20,948 nt of DNA from an uncultured Phascolarctobacterium sp. (GCA_945949475.1 CAMFET010000004.1:1-20948), one strand, 5' to 3'; positions 6,368 through 15,259 are shown, counted from the first letter of the stretch. Notes: generated by a model from the letters alone, not told the origin. Program-made: numbers and translations.

Positions 6368-7933
6368 CTACGCCTTAGGACCTGCACTTAAAATATCTTC
6401 TGTAATGAGGCCATGGAATTTGGTAACATTCTTGGCAAAAAGCTGTGCCAGCTTACGCAGCTGCACATCATAGGCATTTTTATCCTCCCAGGTATTGCGA
6501 GGATTGAGAATTTCGGAAGGAACACCCTCGCAAGCCTTAGGAATAGCAAGGCCAAAGACGGGCAAGGTCTCCCATTCCACCTTATTAAGCTCACCCTCCA
6601 ACACAGCATTCACCAAGCGGCGCGTGTGCTTTAGATTGATGCGATGGCCTTGACCATAGGGCCCTGCGCTCCAGCCAGTATTAACTAGATAAACAGAGGT
6701 GCCGTGCTCATTGATGCGCTCACCCAGCATTTTAGCATAGGTCAGGGGCGGCAGGGGCAAAAAGGGCTCGCCAAAGCCAATGGAAAAGGTCGCCTGCGGC
6801 TCCACAATGCCGTCCTCAGTACCGGCAACCTTGCTAGTGTAGCCAGATAGATAATGATACATGGCCTGCTCCGTGGTCAGCTTCGCCACAGGGGGCAATA
6901 CGCCGAAGGCATCCGCAGTCAAAAAGATGATGGTCTTCGGATGGCCAGCCACGCTAGGCAAAAGCGCATTATCGATATAATGCAGAGGATAAGCTGCGCG
7001 GGTATTTTCTGTCAGCATAATATCATCATAATCAGGGACATTATTTTCATCCAAGATCACATTTTCTAGCACGGTGTGTTCACGAATGGCGCGAAAAATT
7101 TGGGGCTCGGTATATTCGCTCAAATGCACGCATTTAGCATAACAGCCACCTTCGATATTAAAAATGCCATCCTTACTCCAACCATGCTCGTCATCACCCA
7201 CCAAGGCTCTAGTGCCATCAGCCGAAAGCGTGGTTTTACCCGTGCCGCTCAGGCCAAAAAACAAAGCAGCATCGCCCTTGGGGCCCACATTGGCGGAGCA
7301 ATGCATGGAAAACACGTTGTGACAGGGCAATAAATAATTCATCACCGTGAAGATACCCTTCTTCATTTCACCGGCATATTTCCCACCGCCGATGAGCACT
7401 ACCTTCTCCGTTAGATTCAAAATAACAAACATTTCCGAGTGCACGCCATCCAGCTCCGGCTCGGCATAAACACCGGGCATGCACAGCACGGTAAAGCCCT
7501 CGGCATCCAGCGGCACTTCTTCATTGCTAATAAACAAATTGCGCACAAAAAGCTGATGCCAAGCCAGCTCGTTAACAAAATGCACCGGCAAGCGATAGTG
7601 AGGATCTGCACCTGCGTAAACATCGGTTACATACATTTTGTGGGTAGCAGCATAGTCCAGCATTTTTTTATAAAGGCGGTCAAAGGTTTCCTTGCTGCAG
7701 GCTTGATTATTATCCCAGCACAGCTGCTCGTGGGTGTTGGCGTCATCTACAAAAAATTTATCCTTGGGTGAACGGCCTGTATGCTTACCAGTTACGACAC
7801 GCAACGCTCCATTAGCAGCCAATACGCCCTCATGATTAGCCAAAGCCTCCTGCACAAGCTCTTCTCTCGACAAATCAAAAACCGGCAGCTGCACAGCCGC
7901 ATCAATTTCCTTGCGCAATTTAGTCAATGCCAT
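6368..7933 (-). CDS. pckA: Phosphoenolpyruvate carboxykinase (ATP)
   Basis: A 521-residue cytoplasmic enzyme that interconverts oxaloacetate + ATP and PEP + CO2 + ADP. In many gut anaerobes it runs in the carboxylating direction to feed C4 acids, while others use it for gluconeogenesis. Hallmarks are RSPKDKF at 54-60, GGGKYAGEMKK with the metal-site lysine near 185, the P-loop GLSGTGKTT at 227-235, the second kinase motif GDDEHGW at 246-252, and the C-terminal TGWSAGPYGQGHR. Length is close to the usual 520-540. I start at the ATG at 7933 (MALTKLRKE), which has GGAG at 7942-7945 with 8-base spacing; an ATG six codons earlier would put that site inside the gene. It has its own promoter, leader with a tiny ORF, and terminator, so it is monocistronic. 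Confidence 0.97.
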   Translation of the reverse strand: MALTKLRKEIDAAVQLPVFDLSREELVQEALANHEGVLAANGALRVVTGKHTGRSPKDKFFVDDANTHEQLCWDNNQACSKETFDRLYKKMLDYAATHKMYVTDVYAGADPHYRLPVHFVNELAWHQLFVRNLFISNEEVPLDAEGFTVLCMPGVYAEPELDGVHSEMFVILNLTEKVVLIGGGKYAGEMKKGIFTVMNYLLPCHNVFSMHCSANVGPKGDAALFFGLSGTGKTTLSADGTRALVGDDEHGWSKDGIFNIEGGCYAKCVHLSEYTEPQIFRAIREHTVLENVILDENNVPDYDDIMLTENTRAAYPLHYIDNALLPSVAGHPKTIIFLTADAFGVLPPVAKLTTEQAMYHYLSGYTSKVAGTEDGIVEPQATFSIGFGEPFLPLPPLTYAKMLGERINEHGTSVYLVNTGWSAGPYGQGHRINLKHTRRLVNAVLEGELNKVEWETLPVFGLAIPKACEGVPSEILNPRNTWEDKNAYDVQLRKLAQLFAKNVTKFHGLITEDILSAGPKA

Positions 7934-7978
7934 ATTTATCACTCCACTCATGTAATAATTATCATCTATCCCGTCTGC

Positions 7979-7991
7979 CTACTAGCAGTAG
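7979..7991 (-). promoter_or_regulatory. Small hairpin in the pckA leader
   Basis: CTACT (7979-7983) and AGTAG (7987-7991) form a 5-bp stem with a 3-base loop, between the short leader ORF and the pckA ribosome site. It may be structural or chance. Confidence 0.3.
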
Positions 7992-8000
7992 TATACGCTT

Positions 8001-8033
8001 TTAGCAGCAAAGTATGCCTCTAATTTGCTTCAT
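8001..8033 (-). CDS. Possible 10-residue leader peptide upstream of pckA
   Basis: In the predicted pckA leader transcript an ATG at 8033 opens MKQIRGILCC and stops. A CGGAG at 8038-8042 lies four bases before it, a plausible ribosome site. The frame ends about 65 bases before the pckA start. Its short length means chance cannot be excluded; a role in attenuation is speculation. Confidence 0.3.
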   Translation of the reverse strand: MKQIRGILCC

Positions 8034-8058
8034 TGCACTCCGTTTATTCTATATTCTA

Positions 8059-8087
8059 ATTTTACTCTAAACAAATAATTTTTACAA
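8059..8087 (-). promoter_or_regulatory. Promoter of pckA
   Basis: Minus-strand TTGTAA (8082-8087) and TAAAAT (8059-8064) are exactly 17 bases apart, giving a leader of about 115-120 bases. Confidence 0.6.
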
Positions 8088-8121
8088 TGTGCATTAATTC
8101 TATGTAGCATACACAGTTATA

Positions 8122-8155
8122 CAAAAGTAAAGAGCCGCTGCTAACGCAACGGCTC
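8122..8155 (-). terminator. Rho-independent terminator of the fhs-folD-vanZ operon
   Basis: A 10-bp stem with one G-U pair joins 8132-8141 and 8146-8155 around a 4-base loop. On the minus strand it is followed by TTTACTTTTG. It starts about 28 bases after the vanZ-like stop. Confidence 0.85.
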
Positions 8156-8182
8156 CATTTACTATTTTAAGCTACATTATAG

Positions 8183-8605
8183 CTACTCGCACCACTGCAC
8201 AATGCGATACCACAGCCAAGCACAGGCAGCACCGCTAAAATCTAGCAGCACATCCATAACCTTGCCCTCACGCCCCAGACTAAAGAGCTGAATATACTCA
8301 TCCGTCACTGCGGTCAAAAGGCAAAGCAACAAAATATAGCCCGTGGAGGTGCGGTTGCTAACGCGAAAGCTAGCGAAGGTTTTGCACCACAAAAGTCCCA
8401 AGCAGGCAAACTCTAAAAAGTGTGCCAGCTTGCGAATCGTATGCTCCACATCGCCCTTAAGCGTAATATCCAACAGCTGGGACAGCTGTGCAACGAATTG
8501 AGCTACAAAACCACTAAGCTTGCCCGATTCCGTGGCCGGCAATGAAGAATTTACAAAAATCACTGCCGTCAATACCACAACCAAAAGCAGCCAAAAATAT
8601 CTCAT
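8183..8605 (-). CDS. VanZ-like family membrane protein
   Basis: A 140-residue protein with a membrane helix or signal anchor at about 3-19 and further hydrophobic segments at about 63-75, 88-100 and 120-137. The VanZ-like pattern is clear: RKLAHFLEFACLG at 58-70 (conserved R/K, H62, E65), then TDEYIQLFSLGREGKVMDVLLDFSGA at 101-126, written as two blocks around the R112 and D118 positions. VanZ confers low-level teicoplanin resistance in enterococci; for most homologues no function is known, so resistance should not be assumed. It begins 11 bases after folD, with AGGATGG as ribosome site, and is the last gene before the terminator. Its place in a folate operon probably reflects shared transcription only. 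Confidence 0.85.
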   Translation of the reverse strand: MRYFWLLLVVVLTAVIFVNSSLPATESGKLSGFVAQFVAQLSQLLDITLKGDVEHTIRKLAHFLEFACLGLLWCKTFASFRVSNRTSTGYILLLCLLTAVTDEYIQLFSLGREGKVMDVLLDFSGAACAWLWYRIVQWCE

Positions 8606-8616
8606 AATCCATCCTT

Positions 8617-9447
8617 TTACAAATTACGGGTTAAGCATTCCATAACCATCATGTTGCTAACCACGCCAACACCGCCGGGTACAGGAGTAAAGGCGCTGGC
8701 CTTTGCGGCTACAGCAGGGTCCACATCACCCATGAGCTTATCGCCCACAGCATTGATGCCTACATCTACGATAACCACGCCATCCTTCACCATCTCCGGC
8801 TTAACAAAGCAGGCCTTGCCCACAGCGGCCACAATGATATCCGCCTGCTTTAAAAGCTCCGGTAGGTTTTGGGTATGGGAATGGCACACAGTTACGGTAG
8901 CATTTTTAGCCAGGAGCAGCATTGCCACAGGCTTGCCCACCACATTACTGCGACCAATAACCACAACATTTTTGCCATCCAGCTCAATGCCATAATGCTC
9001 TAAAATCGCCATGCACGCACGAGGTGTACATGCTGCCCATTTGCTGCGACCCATAAAAACATCGCCACTGTTTTGGGGATTAAGGCAGTCCACATCCTTA
9101 TTAGGAGAAACAGCCGCACCCACAGCGTCGCCATTAATATGCTTCGGCATGGGCATCATGGGCAAAATGCCGGTCACATAACGGTTCCGGTTGAGCTTTT
9201 TCACTACACCGATAACATCTTCTTCACTTGAGCTCCCAGGCAGCTCTATAACCTTAGCGGCACCGCCTAGGCTCTCAATCAATTTTACTAGCCTGCCCTT
9301 GTACACATGGGAAGCAGGGTCATCCCCCACTACCACAATAGCCAGAGTTACCAAAAGGCCGCGCTGCTTAGCAGCAGCAATTTTTTCTGTTATAGCCTCA
9401 CGATAAACATCACTGGCAGGCTTACCCCTCATTAAAATAGTTTCCAT
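8617..9447 (-). CDS. folD: FolD-family methylene-THF dehydrogenase/cyclohydrolase, divergent active site
   Basis: The 276-residue protein spans the whole FolD fold: VGDDPASHVY at 40-49, KDVDCLNPQNSG at 117-128, the nucleotide-binding GRSNVVGKPVA at 165-175 and PVPGGVG at 255-261. FolD normally oxidises 5,10-methylene-THF to methenyl-THF with NAD(P)+ and hydrolyses this to 10-formyl-THF. Two canonical catalytic positions differ. The lysine four residues after the conserved Tyr is L53 here (sequence YKGRLVK, with lysines at 50 and 55), and the Gln of the usual QLPLP motif is Met (ILPMMPMP, 94-101). DVDG is DVDC. I recall a divergent FolD clade with a similar shifted lysine, so this may be a subfamily rather than decay. 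The start has GAGGTG eight bases upstream. It lies 39 bases after fhs, in one operon. Confidence 0.9.
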   Translation of the reverse strand: METILMRGKPASDVYREAITEKIAAAKQRGLLVTLAIVVVGDDPASHVYKGRLVKLIESLGGAAKVIELPGSSSEEDVIGVVKKLNRNRYVTGILPMMPMPKHINGDAVGAAVSPNKDVDCLNPQNSGDVFMGRSKWAACTPRACMAILEHYGIELDGKNVVVIGRSNVVGKPVAMLLLAKNATVTVCHSHTQNLPELLKQADIIVAAVGKACFVKPEMVKDGVVIVDVGINAVGDKLMGDVDPAVAAKASAFTPVPGGVGVVSNMMVMECLTRNL

Positions 9448-9486
9448 TACAATTCACCTCAAAAACCTTTAAAACAAATTGACCAT

Positions 9487-11157
9487 TTAGAATAACCCGC
9501 TGATGACGCCTTCATCGCTAACGTCAATCTTTTCTGCAGCGGGAACCTTGGGCAGGCCGGGCATGGTCATAATATCACCGGTCAGTACCACAATAAAGCC
9601 AGCGCCAGCTGCAATGCGGCAGTTTTTAATAGTAATAGTAAAGCCACTGGGACGACCAAGCAAAGTTTGGTCATCGGAGAAGGAATATTGAGTCTTAGCC
9701 ATGCAAACAGGTAAATTGCCATAACCCAAAGCCTCGAACTCCTTCAATGCCTTGTCAGCTTCTTTAGTATAGCTTACACCATCAGCGCCATAAATTTCCT
9801 TGGCGATGGTTTCAATCTTAGCCTTCAAGGGAATATCCAGCTCATAGATGGGTTTAAAGTTAGCCTTACCGCTTTCAGCTAAAGCCACAACCTCTTTAGC
9901 CAGCTCAATGCCGCCCTCGCCACCTTTAGCAAAGACATCGGACAGAGCTACATTGACACCGTGCTTAGCGCAATGCTCACGCACTGCCTCCAGCTCCTCG
10001 GCAGTATCCTGAGCGAAGATATTGATAGCTACCACAGCAGGTACGCCGAACTTCTTCACGTTTTCGATATGCTTTTCTAGGTTGCACAGGCCCGCCTTCA
10101 CAGCCTCCACATTAGGAGTCTTCAAGTCCGTCTTAGGCACACCGCCGTGCATCTTTAAAGCACGCACGGTAGCAACGATAACTACTGCATCGGGCTTAAG
10201 TCCGGCATAACGGCATTTAATATCAAAGAATTTTTCTGCGCCCAAATCTGCGCCAAAGCCTGCCTCGGTAATGGTGTAATCAGCCAGCTTCATGCAGGTT
10301 TTGGTAGCCATAACGCTGTTGCAGCCATGGGCAATATTGGCAAAGGGGCCACCATGGATAATAGCGGGCACATTCTCCAGAGTTTGTACCAGATTAGGCT
10401 TAATAGCATCCTTCAAAAGCGCTGCCATCGCACCGTGAGCCTTGATTTGACCAGCGGTTACAGGGTTGCCGCTATAGTCATAAGCCACGATAATCTTGCT
10501 CAAGCGTTCCTTTAAATCGTGCAGGCTGTTGGCCAAGCACAAAATAGCCATAACCTCGGAGGCAACAGTAATATCGAAGCCATCCTGACGCGGCACACCA
10601 TGAGCCTTGCCGCCCAAGCCAACCACGATATTGCGCAGCTCGCGGTCATTCATATCAACTACGCGCTTCCACACGATGCGGCGCGGGTCGATATTCAGGG
10701 CATTGCCCTGTTGGATATGATTATCCAGCATCGCGCTAAGCAGCATGTGCGCGCTGGTAATAGCGTGGAAGTCACCAGTGAAGTGCAGGTTGATGTCCTC
10801 CATGGGCACTACTTGGGAGTAACCGCCACCAGCGGCGCCGCCCTTAATACCCATGCAGGGGCCCAGGGAGGGCTCGCGCAGAGCAACGATAACCTTTTTG
10901 CCGATTTTGTGCAGGCCTTGGGCCAAGCCAACAGTGGTAGTGGATTTGCCTTCACCAGCCGGAGTCGGCGTAATGGCAGTAACCAGCACCAGCTTGCCCG
11001 GCTTCTCGTTTTCCATGCGGCGAATCAAATCCATGGATAGCTTCGCCTTATAACGACCGTATAATTCAATATCGTCCTCACTGATACCCAGCTTGGCAGC
11101 CACATCAGTGATTTTTTGCATTTTCGCTTGTTGAGCAATTTCAATATCGGATAACAT
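9487..11157 (-). CDS. fhs: Formate--tetrahydrofolate ligase
   Basis: A 556-residue cytoplasmic enzyme of normal family length that uses ATP to join formate to tetrahydrofolate, giving 10-formyl-THF. The ATP-binding loop TPAGEGKSTTTVGL begins at residue 65. Other conserved pieces are LREPSLGPCMGIKGGAAGGG, the FTGDFHAIT segment, IHGGPFANIAHGCNS, and TEAGFGADLGAEKF near the middle. The start ATG at 11157 follows a strong GAGGAGGT. It leads the fhs-folD-vanZ operon. Together with FolD it links formate to the C1 pool for purines, thymidylate or serine/glycine exchange. No other acetogenesis (Wood-Ljungdahl) gene is in the window, so a biosynthetic or fermentative role is more likely than acetogenesis. 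Confidence 0.97.
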   Translation of the reverse strand: MLSDIEIAQQAKMQKITDVAAKLGISEDDIELYGRYKAKLSMDLIRRMENEKPGKLVLVTAITPTPAGEGKSTTTVGLAQGLHKIGKKVIVALREPSLGPCMGIKGGAAGGGYSQVVPMEDINLHFTGDFHAITSAHMLLSAMLDNHIQQGNALNIDPRRIVWKRVVDMNDRELRNIVVGLGGKAHGVPRQDGFDITVASEVMAILCLANSLHDLKERLSKIIVAYDYSGNPVTAGQIKAHGAMAALLKDAIKPNLVQTLENVPAIIHGGPFANIAHGCNSVMATKTCMKLADYTITEAGFGADLGAEKFFDIKCRYAGLKPDAVVIVATVRALKMHGGVPKTDLKTPNVEAVKAGLCNLEKHIENVKKFGVPAVVAINIFAQDTAEELEAVREHCAKHGVNVALSDVFAKGGEGGIELAKEVVALAESGKANFKPIYELDIPLKAKIETIAKEIYGADGVSYTKEADKALKEFEALGYGNLPVCMAKTQYSFSDDQTLLGRPSGFTITIKNCRIAAGAGFIVVLTGDIMTMPGLPKVPAAEKIDVSDEGVISGLF

Positions 11158-11221
11158 AATCTACCTCCTCAATAATGATTCGAAAATATGCATAGATAAC
11201 AAAGGATTATCCTATAGCATT

Positions 11222-11234
11222 CTGCTTCAAGCAG
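11222..11234. promoter_or_regulatory. 13-bp palindrome upstream of fhs
   Basis: CTGCTTCAAGCAG is a perfect dyad (6 bp around one central base) about 65 bases before the fhs start. The single-base centre cannot form a tight hairpin, so a protein-binding site is more likely than an RNA structure. The fhs promoter itself is not clear in this 180-base gap. Confidence 0.35.
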
Positions 11235-11285
11235 CCTTTTTCCTGCTATTAGCTAAAATTATTCTGTATACTTGCCTTTACAATA

Positions 11286-11327
11286 CAAAGCCAACCCAGC
11301 TTAGCTCCACCAAACATAAAGGCTTTG
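11286..11327 (-). terminator. Possible weak terminator after the PBP gene
   Basis: CAAAGCC (11286-11292) and GGCTTTG (11321-11327) can pair as a 7-bp stem with a long loop, just after the PBP stop on the minus strand. The following run has few Ts, so termination is uncertain. Confidence 0.3.
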
Positions 11328-11337
11328 CCAACAGAAG

Positions 11338-13368
11338 CTATTTAAACCACACCTCAACCGTAGTCCCTTCTACTACCTCCGTGCCTGGCGCAGGCTTCTG
11401 CTGATAGGCAATACCACTGCCATACGGCTTCAAGCGCAAACGCCCCTGCTGCAAAAGCTCCGCCGTATACCGCATATCAATGCCCTTAAAATCTGGCAGC
11501 TTAATTTTGCCATTGGGCATGAGCAAAATCTGCGGTATCGTTTTAGGCTTCTCCTTTGCTTTATCGTCCGTAGTATTCATCATATCGAAGGAAGGCAAGC
11601 CCTCCCTATTGGTAGGCTGAATACCCTTCGCAACCAAAATCTGTTGCAGCGTGTCGCGGAAAATAGGTGCGCTAACCTGAGAGCCATAAAAGGCACCCTG
11701 AGGCGTATCCAGCATTACCAGCATAGCGTACTTAGGCTTATCCGCTGGCACAAAGCCTACGAAGGAAGCAATATATTTACCTGCAGCATAACCGCCTTCC
11801 TCAGCTAGCTTTTCGGCCGTGCCTGTTTTGCCGGCGATACGATAGCCCTTGATGGCTGCTGTTTTACCGCCGCCCTCGCTTACAACCTTCTCCATCATGG
11901 CGCGCATTTGCGAGGCCACCTCAGGAGTGATTACATTACGCACCACCTGCTTTTGGCCTTCTTGAATAACGCTGCCATCAGGAGCCACAATCTTTTTAAT
12001 AATATAGGGCTTTAAAAGCTCGCCCCCATTAGCAATGGCACAAATAGCCCGCAGCACCTGAATAGGAGTTACGGCAATGCCCTGACCAATAGCCATAGTG
12101 GCCACATCGGGCTCATACATCATCTTGGGATTATACAAAATACCATGCTCTTCACCGGGCAAATCGATGCCTGTGGGGGAGCCAAAGCCAAACTTTTTGG
12201 CATAGCTGATCAGCCTATCCGCACCCAAGCTCATGCCCAGCTGCACCATGCCGGTATTAATGGAAAACTTGATAATCGTAGAAAAGGGCACATAGCCCAA
12301 GCCCTCGCCATCCCAGTTATGAATAATGCGGTCGGCAATGCGAATACTGCCAGCGTCATTAAAAATGGTGTTAGGCGAAATAATGCCTTCAGTTAGGCCC
12401 ATGCAGCCTACAATGGGCTTAAAAACAGAGCCGGGCTCGTAAATCATGGAAACTGCCTTATTGTTCCACGACTCTTGGCTGTATTTATTAAAATTATTGG
12501 GATCAAAGGTAGGTCGCGAGGCCATACCCAAGATTTCACCCGTATAGGGGTCCATAATGATAGCAGCAGCACCCTTAGCATGCGTTCTAGCGATAGCGTC
12601 ATCCATCGCATCCTCTAGCACATACTGCATCTTGCTATCCAAGGTCAGGTAGACAGTAGGCAGCTGCTCCTGCTTCTTTTGCACGCTTTGCGCCTTATCA
12701 TTTACAAGTCCACCTAAAATTTGCTGTCCAGCAGCATCAACCATCAAGGAATACTTCGTATCCTTGCCCTTTAAAACATCGTTTAGCTGATACTCTATAC
12801 CGCTAAGGCCCACATCATCCGTACCAATAAAGCCCAAAATCTGGGCCGCGGTACGCTTCTTAGTGTAATAGCGCTTGCTTTCCTCCAAAAAGTGCAGTCC
12901 GGGCAGCTTATTTTCTTTGATAATCTTACGCACCTGCTCCTCTTCCTTGGGGTCCATAGTACGCTTGAGCCACACAAAGCGTCCACCGCCGGTAAAGGTT
13001 TTATACAAGCGCTCCTTATCCATTTTCAGCACCGGTGCCAAGAGATCGGCCGCAATACGGCGTACATCCCTTTGAGGCCGTGCCTTAGCCGCCAACGAAT
13101 CATCGCTCATCCCCTCAGGGTCCACATAAAGGGAGCCCGTCATGATGCTCACCGCCAGCTCCTCGCCATCACGGTCCACGATGCGTCCGCGCGGATGCTT
13201 TTGCGTTAAATCAGCCGTTAGCTGGTTTTCACTTTGCTTGCGCAAATCGTTAGCGCGCACAATCTGCAGCCATCCTAAGCGCACAACCACACCCATAAAA
13301 ACTGCTAGCAGCAGCAGGCACATCCAGCCAAAGCGAATGCGCCCATCATTTAAAGTAAATTTTCTCAT
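11338..13368 (-). CDS. Class B penicillin-binding protein (PBP2/FtsI/SpoVD type) with C-terminal PASTA-like domain
   Basis: A 676-residue transpeptidase that cross-links septal or lateral peptidoglycan. One membrane anchor lies at about 15-33. The PBP dimer/pedestal region follows (RGRIVDRDGEEL at 60-71). The catalytic domain has the nucleophile S314 in EPGSVFK, SIN at 369-371 and KTG at 514-516 in GKTGTAEK, all intact. The last 65 residues (VxxPDFKGxD-like, then KPAPGTEVVEGTTVEVWF) form a PASTA-like domain as in Gram-positive PBP2x and SpoVD. The ATG at 13368 is chosen because AGGTGG at 13375-13380 lies 6 bases upstream and its start overlaps the ftsW stop (ATGA); an in-frame GTG at 13377 would overlap that site. 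FtsI versus SpoVD cannot be told from sequence alone. Confidence 0.93.
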   Translation of the reverse strand: MRKFTLNDGRIRFGWMCLLLLAVFMGVVVRLGWLQIVRANDLRKQSENQLTADLTQKHPRGRIVDRDGEELAVSIMTGSLYVDPEGMSDDSLAAKARPQRDVRRIAADLLAPVLKMDKERLYKTFTGGGRFVWLKRTMDPKEEEQVRKIIKENKLPGLHFLEESKRYYTKKRTAAQILGFIGTDDVGLSGIEYQLNDVLKGKDTKYSLMVDAAGQQILGGLVNDKAQSVQKKQEQLPTVYLTLDSKMQYVLEDAMDDAIARTHAKGAAAIIMDPYTGEILGMASRPTFDPNNFNKYSQESWNNKAVSMIYEPGSVFKPIVGCMGLTEGIISPNTIFNDAGSIRIADRIIHNWDGEGLGYVPFSTIIKFSINTGMVQLGMSLGADRLISYAKKFGFGSPTGIDLPGEEHGILYNPKMMYEPDVATMAIGQGIAVTPIQVLRAICAIANGGELLKPYIIKKIVAPDGSVIQEGQKQVVRNVITPEVASQMRAMMEKVVSEGGGKTAAIKGYRIAGKTGTAEKLAEEGGYAAGKYIASFVGFVPADKPKYAMLVMLDTPQGAFYGSQVSAPIFRDTLQQILVAKGIQPTNREGLPSFDMMNTTDDKAKEKPKTIPQILLMPNGKIKLPDFKGIDMRYTAELLQQGRLRLKPYGSGIAYQQKPAPGTEVVEGTTVEVWFK

Positions 13369-14567
13369 GAGCGCCACCTCTCATTGCGTACCATGCGTAA
13401 GCTATCACGACGCTCCTGAGGCGGTAGGGCCTCGTGCTCGCTCTCTAGCACCTCGTCATCATATACCGAAAGCAACAGTCCTATGGCCGCCATGGATAGG
13501 ACCATGGAGCTGCCACCATAGCTAATAAACACCAAGGGCACACCAATAACAGGCAAAATACCACAAACCATGGCCATATTAGCCACCGCTTGGCCAATAA
13601 TCAAAAAGGTTATGCCCCCGGCCAGCAAAAAGCCCCTTCTATCCTTCGCATTGATTGTTATCGTGCAAAAAGCGAATCCCAAAAGAGCGAACAAAAGCAG
13701 TAAAAACAACGCCCCAATAAAGCCATTTTCCTGACAAAAAATCGCAAAGGCAAAGTCCGTATGCGCTTCGGGCAAATAAAAGAATTTGCCTGCGCCCTGA
13801 CCCCATTGCGTGCCGGTCAACCCACCGCTACCGATAGCTAGCAGAGATTGCACCATCTGATAGCCCTTGCCGCGCGGGTCAAGCCAAGGGTCGAACCACA
13901 CCTGCACACGCTCCATACGGTAGCTAGAGGCCACCGTAGCCACTACTGCCAAAAGTCCACCAGCGCCTAAAATGCACACCAGCTGTTCTTTGGGTATGCC
14001 GGCAATGATATATACTCCCAGCATCAAGGTAACGATAATGGCTGCCGTGCCCAAGTCAGGCTGCTTATACACTAGCACTGCATAAATCAGTGTCGCCGCC
14101 AGCACCATGCGATGGTCTCCGGGAGCAAAAAGGCTCACTCGCTCACCCTTGCGCAGCATTCCGCCTAAATACTTAGCCGCCAGCATAATCACCACCAGCT
14201 TGGCAAATTCTGAGGGTTGGATAGAAATCGGTCCTAAATAAATCCATCGGGAAGCGCCCTTGGTAGCAATGCCCATCACATCCACCACCAACAGCATCAC
14301 AAAAATAACGCCAAACCCCAGCCATAAGATATTCCTATGCAGCCAAAACCTGTAGCCAAGGCGTCGCACCACGTACATCACCAAGGAGCCAAAGCAAGCA
14401 AAGAATAAATATTTTTTAAAAAAGGAAAGACCATCACCCGTCATATCCCTAGCTGTAACAAAGCTAGCGCTGAGCACGTTAATCCCGCCAATCAGCACCA
14501 GCAAAAGCATTACCATGTAAATAAGCTGAGCTGGATTCTTCCAAAACTTTAAAAAAGTGTTCTTCAT
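13365..14567 (-). CDS. ftsW: FtsW/RodA/SpoVE-family lipid II glycan polymerase
   Basis: A 400-residue protein with about ten membrane helices that polymerises lipid II into glycan strands as partner of a class B PBP. SEDS family marks are KGASRWIYLGPISIQPSEFAK, KQPDLGTA with the catalytic-region Asp, LPEAHTDFAFAIFCQE, and PVIGVPLVFISYGGSSM near the C-terminus. The PEAHTDF and SYGGSS wording favours FtsW or SpoVE over RodA. The ATG at 14567 has only a weak AGG-type ribosome site and begins 15 bases after trmB. Its TGA overlaps the start of the PBP gene by four bases, so the two are translationally coupled, as expected for a stoichiometric polymerase-transpeptidase pair. Confidence 0.92.
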   Translation of the reverse strand: MKNTFLKFWKNPAQLIYMVMLLLVLIGGINVLSASFVTARDMTGDGLSFFKKYLFFACFGSLVMYVVRRLGYRFWLHRNILWLGFGVIFVMLLVVDVMGIATKGASRWIYLGPISIQPSEFAKLVVIMLAAKYLGGMLRKGERVSLFAPGDHRMVLAATLIYAVLVYKQPDLGTAAIIVTLMLGVYIIAGIPKEQLVCILGAGGLLAVVATVASSYRMERVQVWFDPWLDPRGKGYQMVQSLLAIGSGGLTGTQWGQGAGKFFYLPEAHTDFAFAIFCQENGFIGALFLLLLFALLGFAFCTITINAKDRRGFLLAGGITFLIIGQAVANMAMVCGILPVIGVPLVFISYGGSSMVLSMAAIGLLLSVYDDEVLESEHEALPPQERRDSLRMVRNERWRS

Positions 14568-14582
14568 AAGCCAGGACCTAGA

Positions 14583-15221
14583 TTAAAAAACAACCTCGCA
14601 GAAATTAATAGGCGTACCCAAGGCACTGAATTTCTGCTCATACTCCGTTTGCACATCATTTTCATATTCGCTATGGTGCAAATCATAGCTCAAGGCAATT
14701 ATTTCCAAGCCAAATTCCTTAAACTCTTCCACCGAAAAATCAAACAAGCCCCGATTATCGGTCTTAAAGCGTAAATGCCCACCCTTGCCTAAAAGCTGAG
14801 CATACTTAGCCAAAAAATTACGATGCGTCAAACGACGCTTAGCATGACGCGCCTTGGGCCAAGGATCACTAAAATTTAAATACAGCTCCTTGATTTCACC
14901 AGGCTCAAACCACTCTAAAAGATTTTCTGCATTGGCACAGATTATCCTCACGTTATCAAGCTTTTTATCCTTGGCTGCCTTGCCCGGGAAATAAGCAATA
15001 TCATGCTGGGTTTCAATACCGATAAAGGCCTTTTCCGGATGCAGCTCGGCCATACCTATAGTAAAGCGCCCCTTACCACAGCCAATCTCTAAGCACAAGC
15101 GCTTGCCGGGAAACATTTCCTGCCAATGGCCCTTATACTTTTCAATATCATGCATAAATACATATTCATCCACTATGTCCAGCATAGCTTCTTCAATCCA
15201 AGGTTTTTTTCGTAACCGCAT
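14583..15221 (-). CDS. trmB: tRNA (guanine-N7-)-methyltransferase
   Basis: A 212-residue SAM-dependent enzyme forming m7G46 in the variable loop of tRNA. SAM-binding motif CLEIGCGKGRF lies at 43-53; NFSDPWPKARHAKRR at 116-130 is the family's conserved DPWP.K segment; RFKTDN at 151-156 and TEYEQKF at 192-198 complete the TrmB signature. I start at the ATG at 15221, with AGAGGT about 6-7 bases upstream, instead of an in-frame TTG five codons earlier that overlaps this site. It is the first gene of the trmB-ftsW-pbp transcription unit, with a TATAAT at 15260-15265 upstream but no good -35. Confidence 0.96.
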   Translation of the reverse strand: MRLRKKPWIEEAMLDIVDEYVFMHDIEKYKGHWQEMFPGKRLCLEIGCGKGRFTIGMAELHPEKAFIGIETQHDIAYFPGKAAKDKKLDNVRIICANAENLLEWFEPGEIKELYLNFSDPWPKARHAKRRLTHRNFLAKYAQLLGKGGHLRFKTDNRGLFDFSVEEFKEFGLEIIALSYDLHHSEYENDVQTEYEQKFSALGTPINFCEVVF

Positions 15222-15259
15222 GCTCTTACCTCTCAATTAATGATAGTTTATCAAGATAT

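Noticed and set aside
8183..8605. A glycopeptide-resistance determinant (vanZ)
   Set aside because: Only the family fold is visible. No other van gene is present, and most VanZ-like proteins are not known to give resistance.
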